This document shows, in pieces, positions 8,324-17,338 of a stretch of DNA of 64,000 nucleotides; the first letter of the stretch is position 1, and each line of letters opens with the position of its first letter. The DNA comes from Pseudomonas triclosanedens. Lineage in GTDB: Bacteria > Pseudomonadota > Gammaproteobacteria > Pseudomonadales > Pseudomonadaceae. The notes beneath the pieces are model-generated. The model was not told the DNA's origin and did no database searches. It was given only the letters and a program-made list of their open reading frames with translations. The position numbers were made by a program, and so were the translations under genes. The DNA lies in contig NZ_CP113432.1 in the NCBI RefSeq assembly GCF_026686735.1, positions 3,275,001 to 3,339,000 on the forward strand, read 5' to 3'.

Positions 8324-9679
8324 ATGAACAAGAAACTTGCGTGCGCTTCCCTGTTTCTCCTGGCCCTGCCCTTCAGCCTCCAGGCCGCCGTTCCGGAAAC
8401 GGAAGCGGCGAAGCTGGGCAACGAACTCACCCCCTTGGGCGCGCTGCGAGCCGGTAACGCCGACGGCAGCATTCCGGCATGGGACGGTGGCTTGCCGGTC
8501 AATGCCGGCAGCCGTGGCGCCGATGGCCGGCTGAGCGACCCGTTCGCCGCCGACAAACCGCTGTTCACCATTACCGCGCAGAACATGGCGCAGTACGCGG
8601 CGAACCTGACACCCGGGCAACGCGCAATGCTCCAGCGTTACCCGGACTACCACCTCACCGTCTACCCGTCCCATCGCTCCGCGACCTACCCGGCCGAGGT
8701 GCTGCAGGCCGTGGCGAGCAATGCCCGCAGCGCCAGCCTGGCCGAGGGTGGCAACGGCCTGAAGGACTTCCGCACGACAATCCCCTTCCCTATTCCGCAA
8801 AGTGGCGTCGAGGCGCTGTGGAACCACATCACCCGCTACCGCGGCGGCAGCGCCCAGCGCCTGCATGTGCAGGCCACGCCCACCGCCAGCGGGGCCTACA
8901 CGCCCACCTACTTCCAGCAGCAGTTCAGCTACCGCGACCAGTTGACCGACTACAGCCCCGACAAGGACAACAATGTCCTCTTCTACTACAAGCAACTGGT
9001 TACCGCGCCGGCACGCCTGGCCGGCGATGTGGTGCTGGTCCACGAAACCCTCGACCAGGTACGCGAACCGCGCATGGCCTGGATCTACAACGCCGGCCAG
9101 CGCCGTGTGCGGCGTGCCCCGCAGATTGCCTACGACGGCCCCTACCCGGCCTCTGACGGCCTGCGCGTGGCAGACAACCTGGACATGTTCAACGGCGCGC
9201 CGGACCGCTACGAGTGGAAGCTCGTGGGCAAGAAGGAGATCTACATCCCCTACAACGCCTTCGGCCTCGAATCCACCGCGCACAAGTACGAAGACCTGGT
9301 CAAACCTGGCCATCTCAATCAGGACCTGATGCGCTACGAGAAGCACCGCGTCTGGGAAGTCGAGGGCACGCTGCGTCCGGGTGAGCGGCACATCTACGCC
9401 CGTCGCGTACTGTTCCTCGACGAAGACACCTGGCAGGCCGTGCTCGCCGACCACTATGACGGCCGCGGCACGCTCTGGCGCGTTGGCGAAAGCTTCATGA
9501 CGCCACTGTACGATAAGCAGATCCCCTGGCTCGGCGTAGAGGCGATCTACGACCTCATCAATGGCCGCTACCTGGTGTCGGGCATGACCAACCAGGAGAA
9601 GACTCAGGTGGAGTTCGGCTTCAAGGCCAGCAGCGTCGACTACACCCCTACCGCCCTGCGCAACGCAGGTATCCGCTGA
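8324..9679 (+). CDS. DUF1329 family periplasmic protein
   Basis: A 451-residue protein with a short signal peptide (MNKKLACASLFLLALPFSLQ, then AAVPETEAAKLGNELTPLGA). The LTPLGALRAGNADGSIPAWDGG region is the hallmark N-terminus of DUF1329, a family with distant resemblance to LolA-type lipoprotein carriers. Its partner DUF1302 barrel lies 14 bp upstream, so they are almost certainly co-transcribed and probably work together at the outer membrane. Codons 2-4 (Asn-Lys-Lys) form AACAAGAA, an AAnAAnAA Hfq/Crc match directly after the start codon. The gene ends the catabolic cluster; a strong hairpin lies 27 bp after its stop. Biochemical function is unknown. Confidence 0.88.
   Translation: MNKKLACASLFLLALPFSLQAAVPETEAAKLGNELTPLGALRAGNADGSIPAWDGGLPVNAGSRGADGRLSDPFAADKPLFTITAQNMAQYAANLTPGQRAMLQRYPDYHLTVYPSHRSATYPAEVLQAVASNARSASLAEGGNGLKDFRTTIPFPIPQSGVEALWNHITRYRGGSAQRLHVQATPTASGAYTPTYFQQQFSYRDQLTDYSPDKDNNVLFYYKQLVTAPARLAGDVVLVHETLDQVREPRMAWIYNAGQRRVRRAPQIAYDGPYPASDGLRVADNLDMFNGAPDRYEWKLVGKKEIYIPYNAFGLESTAHKYEDLVKPGHLNQDLMRYEKHRVWEVEGTLRPGERHIYARRVLFLDEDTWQAVLADHYDGRGTLWRVGESFMTPLYDKQIPWLGVEAIYDLINGRYLVSGMTNQEKTQVEFGFKASSVDYTPTALRNAGIR
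8327..8334 (+). promoter_or_regulatory. Hfq/Crc CA motif overlapping codons 2-4 of the DUF1329 gene
   Basis: AACAAGAA immediately follows the ATG and fits AAnAAnAA. It is coding, so chance is more likely here than for the leader sites, but the position is within the initiation region. Confidence 0.4.
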
Positions 9680-9705
9680 TACGCTGCGATTCCGGAGCGA
9701 AGTAC

Positions 9706-9734
9706 GCCGGCAGCCTCTGGATGGGGCTGCCGGC
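9706..9734 (+). terminator. Hairpin after the catabolic operon
   Basis: GCCGGCAGCC (9706-9715) and GGCTGCCGGC (9725-9734) form a perfect 10-bp stem with a 9-nt loop, 27 bp after the DUF1329 stop. No T-run follows, so it may be a transcript-stabilising or Rho-assisted end rather than a canonical intrinsic terminator. Confidence 0.5.
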
Positions 9735-9937
9735 CACCCCGCAAGCATCTCCCGCCGCCTTCGCCACGCATTACGGTCAGCTGTAACGGCCACGTAGCAA
9801 TTTCGCATCGGTCATCTACATTCTGTGTACCAGACACCCCGGAGATATTCGGTCGATTGCCGCGACGAGCAGGATGTACGGCGTTGGAGATGGCGGGATA
9901 GCTGTTCCAAGGGACGCATCGGTTACATGGAGGTGGC

Positions 9938-12900
9938 ATGTCGATTCACACTTCACGCAGTGGTATTGCACTGCCGGACGCCCGCTACAGTGCCTTGTTC
10001 CTGGCCGTTACCAGTGCCTTGGCCATCCTTCCCGGCGGATCGGCCCTCGCCGCCTGCGGCACACTCGCCACCAGCACCTACACCGCCAGCCAGACCTGCA
10101 CGCCAACCGCCGGAAGCGCGGGCAGCCTCAGCACCCAGGCCGGTACGGTCATCCGCAACTCGACCGGTGTAAGCCTTCTCGAACGCACCACCAACGCCGA
10201 CGCCACGCTCCTGCTCGACGGCACGACGATCGAGCACACGCCCACCACGGCGGCCAACGGCGTGCTGGTGCAGATCCTGGGAACGGCGGCGCAGAGCACC
10301 GCCAGCGTCCAACTGATCGGCAGCGCCAGTAGCGTACAGGTCAGCGGCGCTGGGCTGGACGGTATCGGCATCAGCAACGCCAGCCTCGGCCCGTCGAGCT
10401 TCTCGGTGGCCAACGGGACCGGCCTGAACATCCGCAACACCGTCGGCGGCAGCGAACACGACGGTATCGACATCAACGCCAGCGGGGGTGGCGATATCAG
10501 CTTCCAGCACAACGGTCTTGGCAGTATCACCACCTACGGCGGCAACAACATCTGGCTGAAGGCCATCGGCAGCGGCAACGTGAACGCCACGGTGGGCTCG
10601 GCCGTCAGCCTCACGGTCGACAACAATGACCCGCTGTCGGCGGGCGACCCGAATATCGGTGACGAAAGCAACCCCACGGCGGGTACCGGCAACCATGCCG
10701 GCGTGCATACCCGCGCAGTGAACGGCAACACCACGGTGAACAACGCCGCCGTCATTCGTGGCATGGGCACCAACGCCTTCGGCATCTTCACCGAGGGTGG
10801 CGCCGGCAATACCAGCCTGACCAACACCGGCAGCATCAACACCAACGGCACCAATGGCTTCGGTATTCGCTCGATCGCCACCAGCGGCAGCATCAACGTC
10901 GTCAACAGCGGCAACATCACCACCACCGGCGAAGGTGGTCACGGCATCTACGTCAACGACAACGTAGGTGCGACCGGCAACATCAGCATCCAGAACGATG
11001 GACTCCTGGAAGTCGGGGCCACGCCCAATTCGGCCGGTTCCCGCGCCATCAACGTGATGAAACGCGGCACCGGGAGCACCACGGTGACCGGCAAGGGCGA
11101 CATCCGCGTGCACGGCGGGATCAACTCCTCGCGCGCCTACGGCATCATCATCGCCGCGACGGACAGGATCCTCGTCGACTACAGCGGCAACATCAGCGCC
11201 AGCGGCCCGGGGGCAGGAGGTATCCGCGCGGACTCCACGGGAAGCGATGTGCGGGTCAACTACACCGGCAACAGCATCGAGACCTTCAACAGCAACGCCA
11301 ACGGCATCTATGCCACGACCACCCAGGGAACCGTGCAGATCAACGCCACGGGCAGCATCACCACCCACTCCGCCACCGACGCAGGAGAAGGGCGCGGCGT
11401 TCTTTCCTTCGGCCTGCAGGCGCAGAGCAGCAATGATGACGTGAGCGTCACCTTCACTGGCTCGCGCATCGACGTGAACGGCAGCGGCGCGGCGATCTTC
11501 GCCGGCACGACCTACGCCTCCGGCAACGGCCAGGGCGCCATCATGGTGGACAACAGCGGCGAGCTGATTGCCCGCGGCAACTCCCAGCGCGGTATCCGTA
11601 CCCTGTCGGTGACTGGCGACCAGCACATCGTCAACCGTGGCGCGATCACCACCCAGGGCGACGTCGACAGCCAGGGCATCCTCGCCCTGGCGTCGGGCGC
11701 GGCCAGTATCACGGTCGAGAACAGCGGCAACATCACCACCCGCGGCAGCATTGCCTCCGGCATCAACGCCCTGACCCAGGGCGGCTCCGCCAGCGTCAGC
11801 AACAGCGCGGCGATCCTCGGCGGCTGGGGCAGCAGCACCGGCGTATCCCTCGCTGGGGAAACCCAGACACTGGCCAATACCGGCTCCATCGGCGCACTGA
11901 GCGACCGCGCCGTGCTGGGCGACGCCAGCGGCCCGGATGCAACGGTGACGATCGACAACGGCGGCCTGATCGTCGGCTCAGTCAATGCCGCCACCTCCCA
12001 GGTCAGCGTCGCCAACAAGGGCGCCTGGACCCTGCGCAACTATGCCGACAGCAACGGCGACGGCAGCCGCGATACCTGGGGCGTGGCGCTCAGCAACCTG
12101 GGCAGCGCCAGCGGCAACCTGGTCGACAACAGCGGCACCCTGACCCTCGCAGCCCAACCGGCCAGCGGTATCCAGGCTTTCGACAGCACCGGCGCCTACC
12201 TGCCGCTGGGGCAATCCGCCAACCAGCCGACCCAGGGCGGCGCGGTGCAAGGCCAACTGCTGGGCGTGGGCAGCTTCAGCAACAGCGGCACCATCGACCT
12301 GACCGGCGGCGCAAAGGCCGTCGGCAACGTGCTGCTCATCAGCAACGCCCAGGTAGCCGGTAGCTCTGGCGGAGGCGTGTTCGTCTCCAACGGCGGCCGC
12401 CTGGTGCTCAACACCGAGCTGAACGAAGGCGGCGCCAACAGCCGTTCCGACATGCTGGTGGTGGACTCGACCAGCACCGGCAGCGGCGGCGCCACAGGGC
12501 TGCTGGTGAACAACGTCGGCGGCCGCGGCGAACTCACCGAGGGCAACGGCATCGCCGTGGTCAACCTGCTGGACTCCTCCCCCGCGGCCAGCGACCCCGG
12601 TGCCTTCAGCCTGGCCCGGCGGGTCGTCGCCGGGCCCTATGAATACCAACTGTATCGCGGCGCGGAAGACGGCAGCGGCACCGACACCTGGTACCTGCGC
12701 TCTGATATCGAACCGACGCCACCGGCTCCGCCGGAGCCCCACCATCACACACCCAACTTCCGCCCCGAAGTCTCGCTCTACGGAGCGATTCCGGCCCTCG
12801 CGCTGGTGTATGGGCGCACGATGGTCGACACCCTGCATGAGCGTGTCGGCGAGGAGCGGCCCAATGCCTGGGATTCGCCCGTCGACAAGGACGAGGCGAC

Positions 12901-13756
12901 CTGGGGTCCATCGATGGGCTGGGGCCGGGTGATCTACCGCAGCGGCAAGCAGGACGGCGACCGCAAGGACGCCGTCGGCAACACGCCGCAATACAACTAC
13001 GACCTGACCGCCTTCCAGGTCGGCGCGGACCTCTACCGCAAGGAGCGTACCGACGGCAGCCACGACCAGGCGGGTTTTTCCCTCGGTGTAGGCAGCATGG
13101 ACGCCGGCGTCAGCCACTACACCGGGCGCAGTGCCGGCGACGACACCCTGCGCGCCTACAGCCTCGGCGGCTACTGGACGCACTTCGGCCCGGAAGGCTG
13201 GTACCTGGACGGCGTACTGCAGGCCAGCCGTTATGAAATCGAGGCACGCCCCAACCAGTTGTCGAAGCTCAAGACCCGAGGCTGGGGCTATACCGCCTCC
13301 CTGGAAGGCGGCTATCCCTACGAGGCCGACAAGGACCTGTGGGTCGAGCCACAGGCCCAGGTGATCTATGGCTACATCGACCTGGACGATAGCGACGACA
13401 TCGGCGCGGACGTACGCTTCCGCGATGTGGAGTCACTTATCGGCCGGCTGGGCATACGCATCGCCAAGGACTGGGAAACCGAAGGCAGCGACAAGACCCG
13501 GCGCCGCACCCAGGGCTGGATCCGACCCAGCGTGTGGCACGAATTCAAGGGCCAGCCGAAGACCGAATTCTCCTCGCAATCGGGGTACATCCCATTCGAG
13601 GCGAACATCGACGGTACCTGGGGCGAGGTGAACCTGGGCGTGGACTACCAGGCCAGCGAACGCACCACCTTCACCGTCTCGGCCGGCTACCGCGAAGCCT
13701 TCGACGGCGACAGCCACGGCTACGATGCCATGCTCGGGTTCAAGTACTGGTTCTGA
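9938..13756 (+). CDS. Autotransporter (type Va) with beta-helix passenger
   Basis: A 1272-residue protein. Residues 1-38 are a signal peptide ending GGSALA. The passenger (about 39-900) is built of degenerate repeats of the form NxGxIxTxGxxxxGI, one per roughly 35-45 residues, as expected for a right-handed beta-helix rich in Asn, Gly, Ser and Thr. A Pro/His-rich linker (PTPPAPPEPHHH) precedes the translocator. The last 290 or so residues form the autotransporter barrel, starting near EVSLYGAIPALALVYGRT and ending in FKYWF. GGAGGTGG lies just ahead of the ATG. Cysteines are nearly absent from the passenger. Surface adhesion or biofilm roles are common for this architecture but cannot be assigned here. 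Confidence 0.92.
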   Translation: MSIHTSRSGIALPDARYSALFLAVTSALAILPGGSALAACGTLATSTYTASQTCTPTAGSAGSLSTQAGTVIRNSTGVSLLERTTNADATLLLDGTTIEHTPTTAANGVLVQILGTAAQSTASVQLIGSASSVQVSGAGLDGIGISNASLGPSSFSVANGTGLNIRNTVGGSEHDGIDINASGGGDISFQHNGLGSITTYGGNNIWLKAIGSGNVNATVGSAVSLTVDNNDPLSAGDPNIGDESNPTAGTGNHAGVHTRAVNGNTTVNNAAVIRGMGTNAFGIFTEGGAGNTSLTNTGSINTNGTNGFGIRSIATSGSINVVNSGNITTTGEGGHGIYVNDNVGATGNISIQNDGLLEVGATPNSAGSRAINVMKRGTGSTTVTGKGDIRVHGGINSSRAYGIIIAATDRILVDYSGNISASGPGAGGIRADSTGSDVRVNYTGNSIETFNSNANGIYATTTQGTVQINATGSITTHSATDAGEGRGVLSFGLQAQSSNDDVSVTFTGSRIDVNGSGAAIFAGTTYASGNGQGAIMVDNSGELIARGNSQRGIRTLSVTGDQHIVNRGAITTQGDVDSQGILALASGAASITVENSGNITTRGSIASGINALTQGGSASVSNSAAILGGWGSSTGVSLAGETQTLANTGSIGALSDRAVLGDASGPDATVTIDNGGLIVGSVNAATSQVSVANKGAWTLRNYADSNGDGSRDTWGVALSNLGSASGNLVDNSGTLTLAAQPASGIQAFDSTGAYLPLGQSANQPTQGGAVQGQLLGVGSFSNSGTIDLTGGAKAVGNVLLISNAQVAGSSGGGVFVSNGGRLVLNTELNEGGANSRSDMLVVDSTSTGSGGATGLLVNNVGGRGELTEGNGIAVVNLLDSSPAASDPGAFSLARRVVAGPYEYQLYRGAEDGSGTDTWYLRSDIEPTPPAPPEPHHHTPNFRPEVSLYGAIPALALVYGRTMVDTLHERVGEERPNAWDSPVDKDEATWGPSMGWGRVIYRSGKQDGDRKDAVGNTPQYNYDLTAFQVGADLYRKERTDGSHDQAGFSLGVGSMDAGVSHYTGRSAGDDTLRAYSLGGYWTHFGPEGWYLDGVLQASRYEIEARPNQLSKLKTRGWGYTASLEGGYPYEADKDLWVEPQAQVIYGYIDLDDSDDIGADVRFRDVESLIGRLGIRIAKDWETEGSDKTRRRTQGWIRPSVWHEFKGQPKTEFSSQSGYIPFEANIDGTWGEVNLGVDYQASERTTFTVSAGYREAFDGDSHGYDAMLGFKYWF

Positions 13757-14316
13757 GCTGTCGAAAGCATCAGTCAGGCGACGGCACGCGCTGGGCAAGT
13801 TTACTTGCACACGATGTCGGCAACGGCCTTGAGCGGCAGATCAGCAATGCCCTTGCAGCTATTGATGACCGCGCGATTGAACGTGGTGGTGCCGGATTTG
13901 GCGTGCTTGCTGCTGTCGCCCTTGGCAATCATCGGCCCCCCCATTCTCCACGACCGGCCAAGCTGTCGCTGATGGTGCGCAGGGCGCACCGCGGCAGCTC
14001 ACCATGCCCCGGTGCATCCGGCGCAGGAAAGCCGCCCAGCCAACTTGTATATACAGGAACAGGCATTAGAAATTACGCTCTTATAATTCACCTGAAAATA
14101 ATTGTCCGATATCAATATCCCGAACTTGCCAAGTTGCCACAAATCAATCTTCCGCAAAGCTGCACTACCGTGAACAAGGCAAGCGAGTAATCTTCAGTTC
14201 ATCAACATATCTGTCGCCACCGGCAACAAGGCGGACAGATGCAGACGACCTGACCACACTCCTCCTGGCCCGGCCATCACCAAAAGTAACCAGATTCTCA
14301 TGCTAGGAGACCGAAT
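13757..14316. other. 560-bp intergenic region with an AT-rich stretch
   Basis: The region between the first autotransporter and the racemase gene has no convincing full gene. A short reading frame with a possible small-protein tail lies on the minus strand near its left end. From about 14040 to 14170 the sequence becomes markedly AT-rich compared with its surroundings and includes TATAAT at 14082-14087, so a promoter or an acquired segment is possible. I found no clear -35 partner at the right distance. Confidence 0.4.
13801..13932 (-). CDS. Possible small protein or gene remnant
   Basis: A 43-residue frame starting MIAKGDSSKHAKSG and ending KAVADIVCK. It has two cysteines (NSCKG and IVCK) spaced as in small secreted proteins, but no signal peptide is visible in this frame. 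A G-rich run precedes the ATG. It could be the 3' remnant of a larger gene whose 5' end has been lost, or chance. I do not recognise the family. Confidence 0.2.
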   Translation of the reverse strand: MIAKGDSSKHAKSGTTTFNRAVINSCKGIADLPLKAVADIVCK

Positions 14317-15396
14317 ATGAGAACTCAGGACTTTCCGTGCCTGTTCGTCAACCTGACCGTGATCAGGGACAACACCCGGGCAATGATCGAACTATGTCGA
14401 GAACACGGCGTTGAGCCAATCGGCGTAAATAAATTGAGTTGTGAGGCGGCGAATGTTGCAAAAGCGATGATAGAGGGCGGCATAAAGACCATCGCCGACT
14501 CCAGGATTCAGAACCTCAAGAAGATTGAAAACCTGCCCGTAGACAAACTTCTCCTGCGCCTTCCGCAAATAAGCATGGCGCATGACATAGTCGCCTACTC
14601 CGATATTTCGCTGAATTCCGAAGAACATACCCTGAGGGCTCTTTCCGCTGCGGCGGTTGCCCAGCACAAGAAACACCGCGTGATCATCATGCACGACCTC
14701 GGCGACCTGCGCGAAGGCTGCTTCGACCCCCGGGAAACCAAACGCCTGGCCCATCTCGCCCATGAGGAACTGCCCGGCCTGACCCTGGAGGGCCTGGGCG
14801 CCAACCTCGCCTGCTATGGTGGTGTGGAGCCGACTACCGAGAACCAGCAGCGGCTGGTCGACCTCGCCCGCGAGATCGAGGATGAACTCGGCACCCGCCT
14901 GCGCACCATCTCCGGCGCAAGTTCTTCCGCATTGTTCCTGCTCATGAATGGCGGGCTCCCCGAAGGCGTCAATCAACTACGCCTGGGCGCCTCGCTGATC
15001 ATGGGCTTCGGCCTGAATGACGAACCCATCCCCAATACCCGCCAGGATGCCGTGAGAATTGGCGTGGAAATCATCGAACTGAAAGACAAACCCTCCGTCC
15101 CGGAACACTCCACGGCACTGGATGCGATGGGTAGAAAACCTGTCTTCGAAAATCTTGGAGTACACCGTCGCGCGCTAGGTGCGATTGGCGAGCAAGATGT
15201 TTCCTTTCCCCAACTAAGACCGCTTGACCCGGGCGTAAAAGTCCTTGGCGCCAGTTCAGATCACCTGATACTGGATGTAACCAACTCCAAGTCTGGATAC
15301 CAGGTCGGAGACGTCGTCTATTTCTCCCTTGGATACAGTGGCGTATTGCAGTGCATGACATCCGAATATGTTGGAAAGCAATACGGTTACTTTTAA
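14317..15396 (+). CDS. Alanine/ornithine racemase family PLP-dependent enzyme
   Basis: A 359-residue fold-type III PLP enzyme. The expected PLP lysine is Lys39 in EPIGVNKLSCEA. FVNLTVIRDNTRAMIELC and GASSSALFLLMNGGLPEGVNQLRLGASLIMG are characteristic of the ornithine racemase (OR) branch of the alanine racemase superfamily, where the Gly/Ser-rich loop binds phosphate. It probably interconverts L- and D-forms of ornithine or another basic amino acid in the cytoplasm. It lies 43 bp upstream of an ArcD-type basic amino acid antiporter, which strongly hints that the racemase acts on a substrate or product of that transporter. The start follows a TAGGAG about 7 nt upstream. Substrate specificity is inferred, not shown. 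Confidence 0.85.
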   Translation: MRTQDFPCLFVNLTVIRDNTRAMIELCREHGVEPIGVNKLSCEAANVAKAMIEGGIKTIADSRIQNLKKIENLPVDKLLLRLPQISMAHDIVAYSDISLNSEEHTLRALSAAAVAQHKKHRVIIMHDLGDLREGCFDPRETKRLAHLAHEELPGLTLEGLGANLACYGGVEPTTENQQRLVDLAREIEDELGTRLRTISGASSSALFLLMNGGLPEGVNQLRLGASLIMGFGLNDEPIPNTRQDAVRIGVEIIELKDKPSVPEHSTALDAMGRKPVFENLGVHRRALGAIGEQDVSFPQLRPLDPGVKVLGASSDHLILDVTNSKSGYQVGDVVYFSLGYSGVLQCMTSEYVGKQYGYF

Positions 15397-15439
15397 CTGA
15401 AACTTGGAAACACAACTCGTTAGGTTAAGGAGAATCTCC

Positions 15440-16912
15440 ATGACCGCCGACACAAGCAAACCGATCGCGGCAGCCACCACTGCCCAGACCGAAGGCAAAC
15501 TCAAACTCCCGGCGCTGACAGCCCTGGTCGTCAGCGCACTCGTCGCCGCCGGCGTATTTTCCCTGCCACAGAACATGGCATCCAAGGCCGGTGCAGGCGC
15601 GATCCTGATCGGCTGGGGCATCACCTTCGTTGGCATGCTGATGCTTGCTTTCGTGTTCCAGACACTGGCCAACCGCAAAAGTGAAATCGAAGGTGGCGTC
15701 TACGGCTATGCCCGCGCCGGCTTCGGCGAATACATGGGCTTCAATTCGGCCTGGGGCTACTGGATTTCCGCCTGGATCGGCAACGTCTCCTACTACGTGG
15801 TGATCTGCTCGGCGCTCGGCTCGTTCGGCGCCCTGGGCTTCTTCGGCGACGGCACTACCCTGTCAGCGCTGATCGTCAGCTCGATCCTGCTCTGGAGCCT
15901 GCACTTCCTGATCTGCCGTGGCGTACAGACCGCCGCGCTGCTCAACCTGATCGGCACTATCGCCAAGGTGGTCCCGCTGATCATGTTCATCGTGCTGGTC
16001 GCACTGGCTTTCAAGGTCGATACCTTCAAGATCGACTTCTGGGGCAACGCGAAGCTCGGTTCGGTGCTGGACCAGGTGAAAGGCATCATGCTGGTGACCA
16101 CCTGGGTGTTCATCGGCATTGAAGGCGCTGCGATGTATTCCGGCCGCGCCGCGAAGAAATCCGATGTGGGCAAGGCCACAATGATCGGCTTCTTCATCTC
16201 CATCCTGCTGTTCGTCGCGGCTTCCGTGCTGTCCCTCGGCGTTCTTTCCCAGCCGGAACTGGCAGAGCTGAAAAACCCTTCCACCGCTGGAGTTCTGGCC
16301 GCCGCCGTCGGCCCCTGGGGCGCCGCCCTCATGAACATCGGCCTGATCGTTTCCGTGGGTGCCGCCCTGCTGGCGTGGACCCTGCTGTCGGCTGAAACCG
16401 CCTACACGGCGGGCAAGGACGGCACCATGCCGAAGTTCCTCGGCAAGGAGAACGCCAAGAAGGCGCCGATCAACGCACTGCTGCTCACCAACGGCCTGAC
16501 CCAGGTGTTCCTGATCATCGCCCACTTCGAACAGGCCGGTTATCTCGCCCTGCTCCTGCTGGCTACTTCGATGATCCTGATTCCGTACTTCCTCAGTGGT
16601 CTGTACGCACTGAAGGTGGCTGTGCAGAAGGATGGCTACAAGGCTGGCGAAGGCCATGCCGTCACCCGCGATATCATCATCGGCGCGCTGGCCACGCTCT
16701 ACGGCGCCTGGCTGGTCTATGCCGCCGGCCTGGAATACCTGCTGCTGTCGATGATCCTCTACGCGGTGGGCATCGCGTTCTACATCTGGGCACGGAAAGA
16801 AAAAGGTGCGCAGATCTTCAAGCCGGTGGAAGTGGTCCTGGCGCTGCTGGTGGTCGGTGCCGGTGTCTATGCGTCCTACCTGTTGTCGACTGGTGTGCTT
16901 TCCCTCACCTGA
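15440..16912 (+). CDS. Basic amino acid antiporter, APA family (ArcD-like)
   Basis: A 490-residue integral membrane protein with about 12-13 hydrophobic segments. The N-terminal TM1 sequence LTALVVSALVAAGVFSLPQNMA is the typical opening of arginine/ornithine and lysine/cadaverine-type antiporters, and EIEGGVYGYARAGFGEYMGFNSAWGYW is the following conserved block. It would exchange a basic amino acid for a related amine or amino acid across the inner membrane. AAGGAG at 15427-15432 sets the ATG at 15440. It forms an operon with the racemase upstream and ends at a strong terminator. No arcABC deiminase genes are nearby, so classical arginine fermentation is not the local context. Confidence 0.9.
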   Translation: MTADTSKPIAAATTAQTEGKLKLPALTALVVSALVAAGVFSLPQNMASKAGAGAILIGWGITFVGMLMLAFVFQTLANRKSEIEGGVYGYARAGFGEYMGFNSAWGYWISAWIGNVSYYVVICSALGSFGALGFFGDGTTLSALIVSSILLWSLHFLICRGVQTAALLNLIGTIAKVVPLIMFIVLVALAFKVDTFKIDFWGNAKLGSVLDQVKGIMLVTTWVFIGIEGAAMYSGRAAKKSDVGKATMIGFFISILLFVAASVLSLGVLSQPELAELKNPSTAGVLAAAVGPWGAALMNIGLIVSVGAALLAWTLLSAETAYTAGKDGTMPKFLGKENAKKAPINALLLTNGLTQVFLIIAHFEQAGYLALLLLATSMILIPYFLSGLYALKVAVQKDGYKAGEGHAVTRDIIIGALATLYGAWLVYAAGLEYLLLSMILYAVGIAFYIWARKEKGAQIFKPVEVVLALLVVGAGVYASYLLSTGVLSLT

Positions 16913-16933
16913 CCCGCTGCGGTACAGGACGAG

Positions 16934-16965
16934 AAAAAGGCGAAGCCACGTGGCTTCGCCTTTTT
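16934..16965. terminator. Bidirectional intrinsic terminator
   Basis: A perfect 32-bp palindrome: stem AGGCGAAGCCAC / GTGGCTTCGCCT flanked by A5 on the left and T5 on the right. It ends the antiporter operon on the + strand and the small secreted-protein gene on the - strand, which converge here. Confidence 0.93.
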
Positions 16966-16975
16966 CTTTCCAGGG

Positions 16976-17332
16976 CTAGCGGTTTTGTGCCCATTGCGAG
17001 CACCGGCTCAGATAGTAGGTCGCGAACTCCTGTACGCGCTGCTGCCTGGCGGCATCAGTCTCCTCGATGGGGGCGTTCAGGGCTTGCATGAGCATGTCGG
17101 CGACAGCCTTCGATGCGGCCGAGGGATAGCGGCGGGCATCCTCGCTGATGATCTGCTGGAATGGCTCGCCAGCCTGCCGCGCAGCCATGACCTGACCGGC
17201 ACGCAGGCCGAAATTGATGCAGGCCCTGGGGACCGCCTGGGTTTCAGGTTGCGCGGTGCCCTGGTCTGGAACAGAGGCCGTGGCTGGGCCGGAGATCATG
17301 AGCAAGGCGATGAGAACCGGGTAGAAACGCAT
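16976..17332 (-). CDS. Small secreted protein of unknown function
   Basis: A 118-residue protein starting MRFYPVLIALLMISGPATAS, a clear signal peptide, followed by a Pro/Gln-rich linker and a helical domain. Two cysteines, in PRACINFG and LSRCSQW, could form a disulfide in the periplasm. The start is uncertain: ATG at 17332 has GGAG directly adjacent, too close to be ideal, and an in-frame GTG six bases upstream (17338) has no clear ribosome binding site. It converges on the antiporter and shares its terminator. I do not recognise a named family. Confidence 0.7.
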   Translation of the reverse strand: MRFYPVLIALLMISGPATASVPDQGTAQPETQAVPRACINFGLRAGQVMAARQAGEPFQQIISEDARRYPSAASKAVADMLMQALNAPIEETDAARQQRVQEFATYYLSRCSQWAQNR

Positions 17333-17338
17333 CTCCAC

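Noticed and set aside
9953..11626. A 557-codon open frame antisense to the first autotransporter
   Set aside because: It mirrors the repetitive passenger and lacks a start site or domain.
16913..16975. Palindrome at the antiporter end considered as a regulatory operator
   Set aside because: A/T runs flanking a GC-rich stem and the convergent gene ends make a bidirectional terminator the clear reading.
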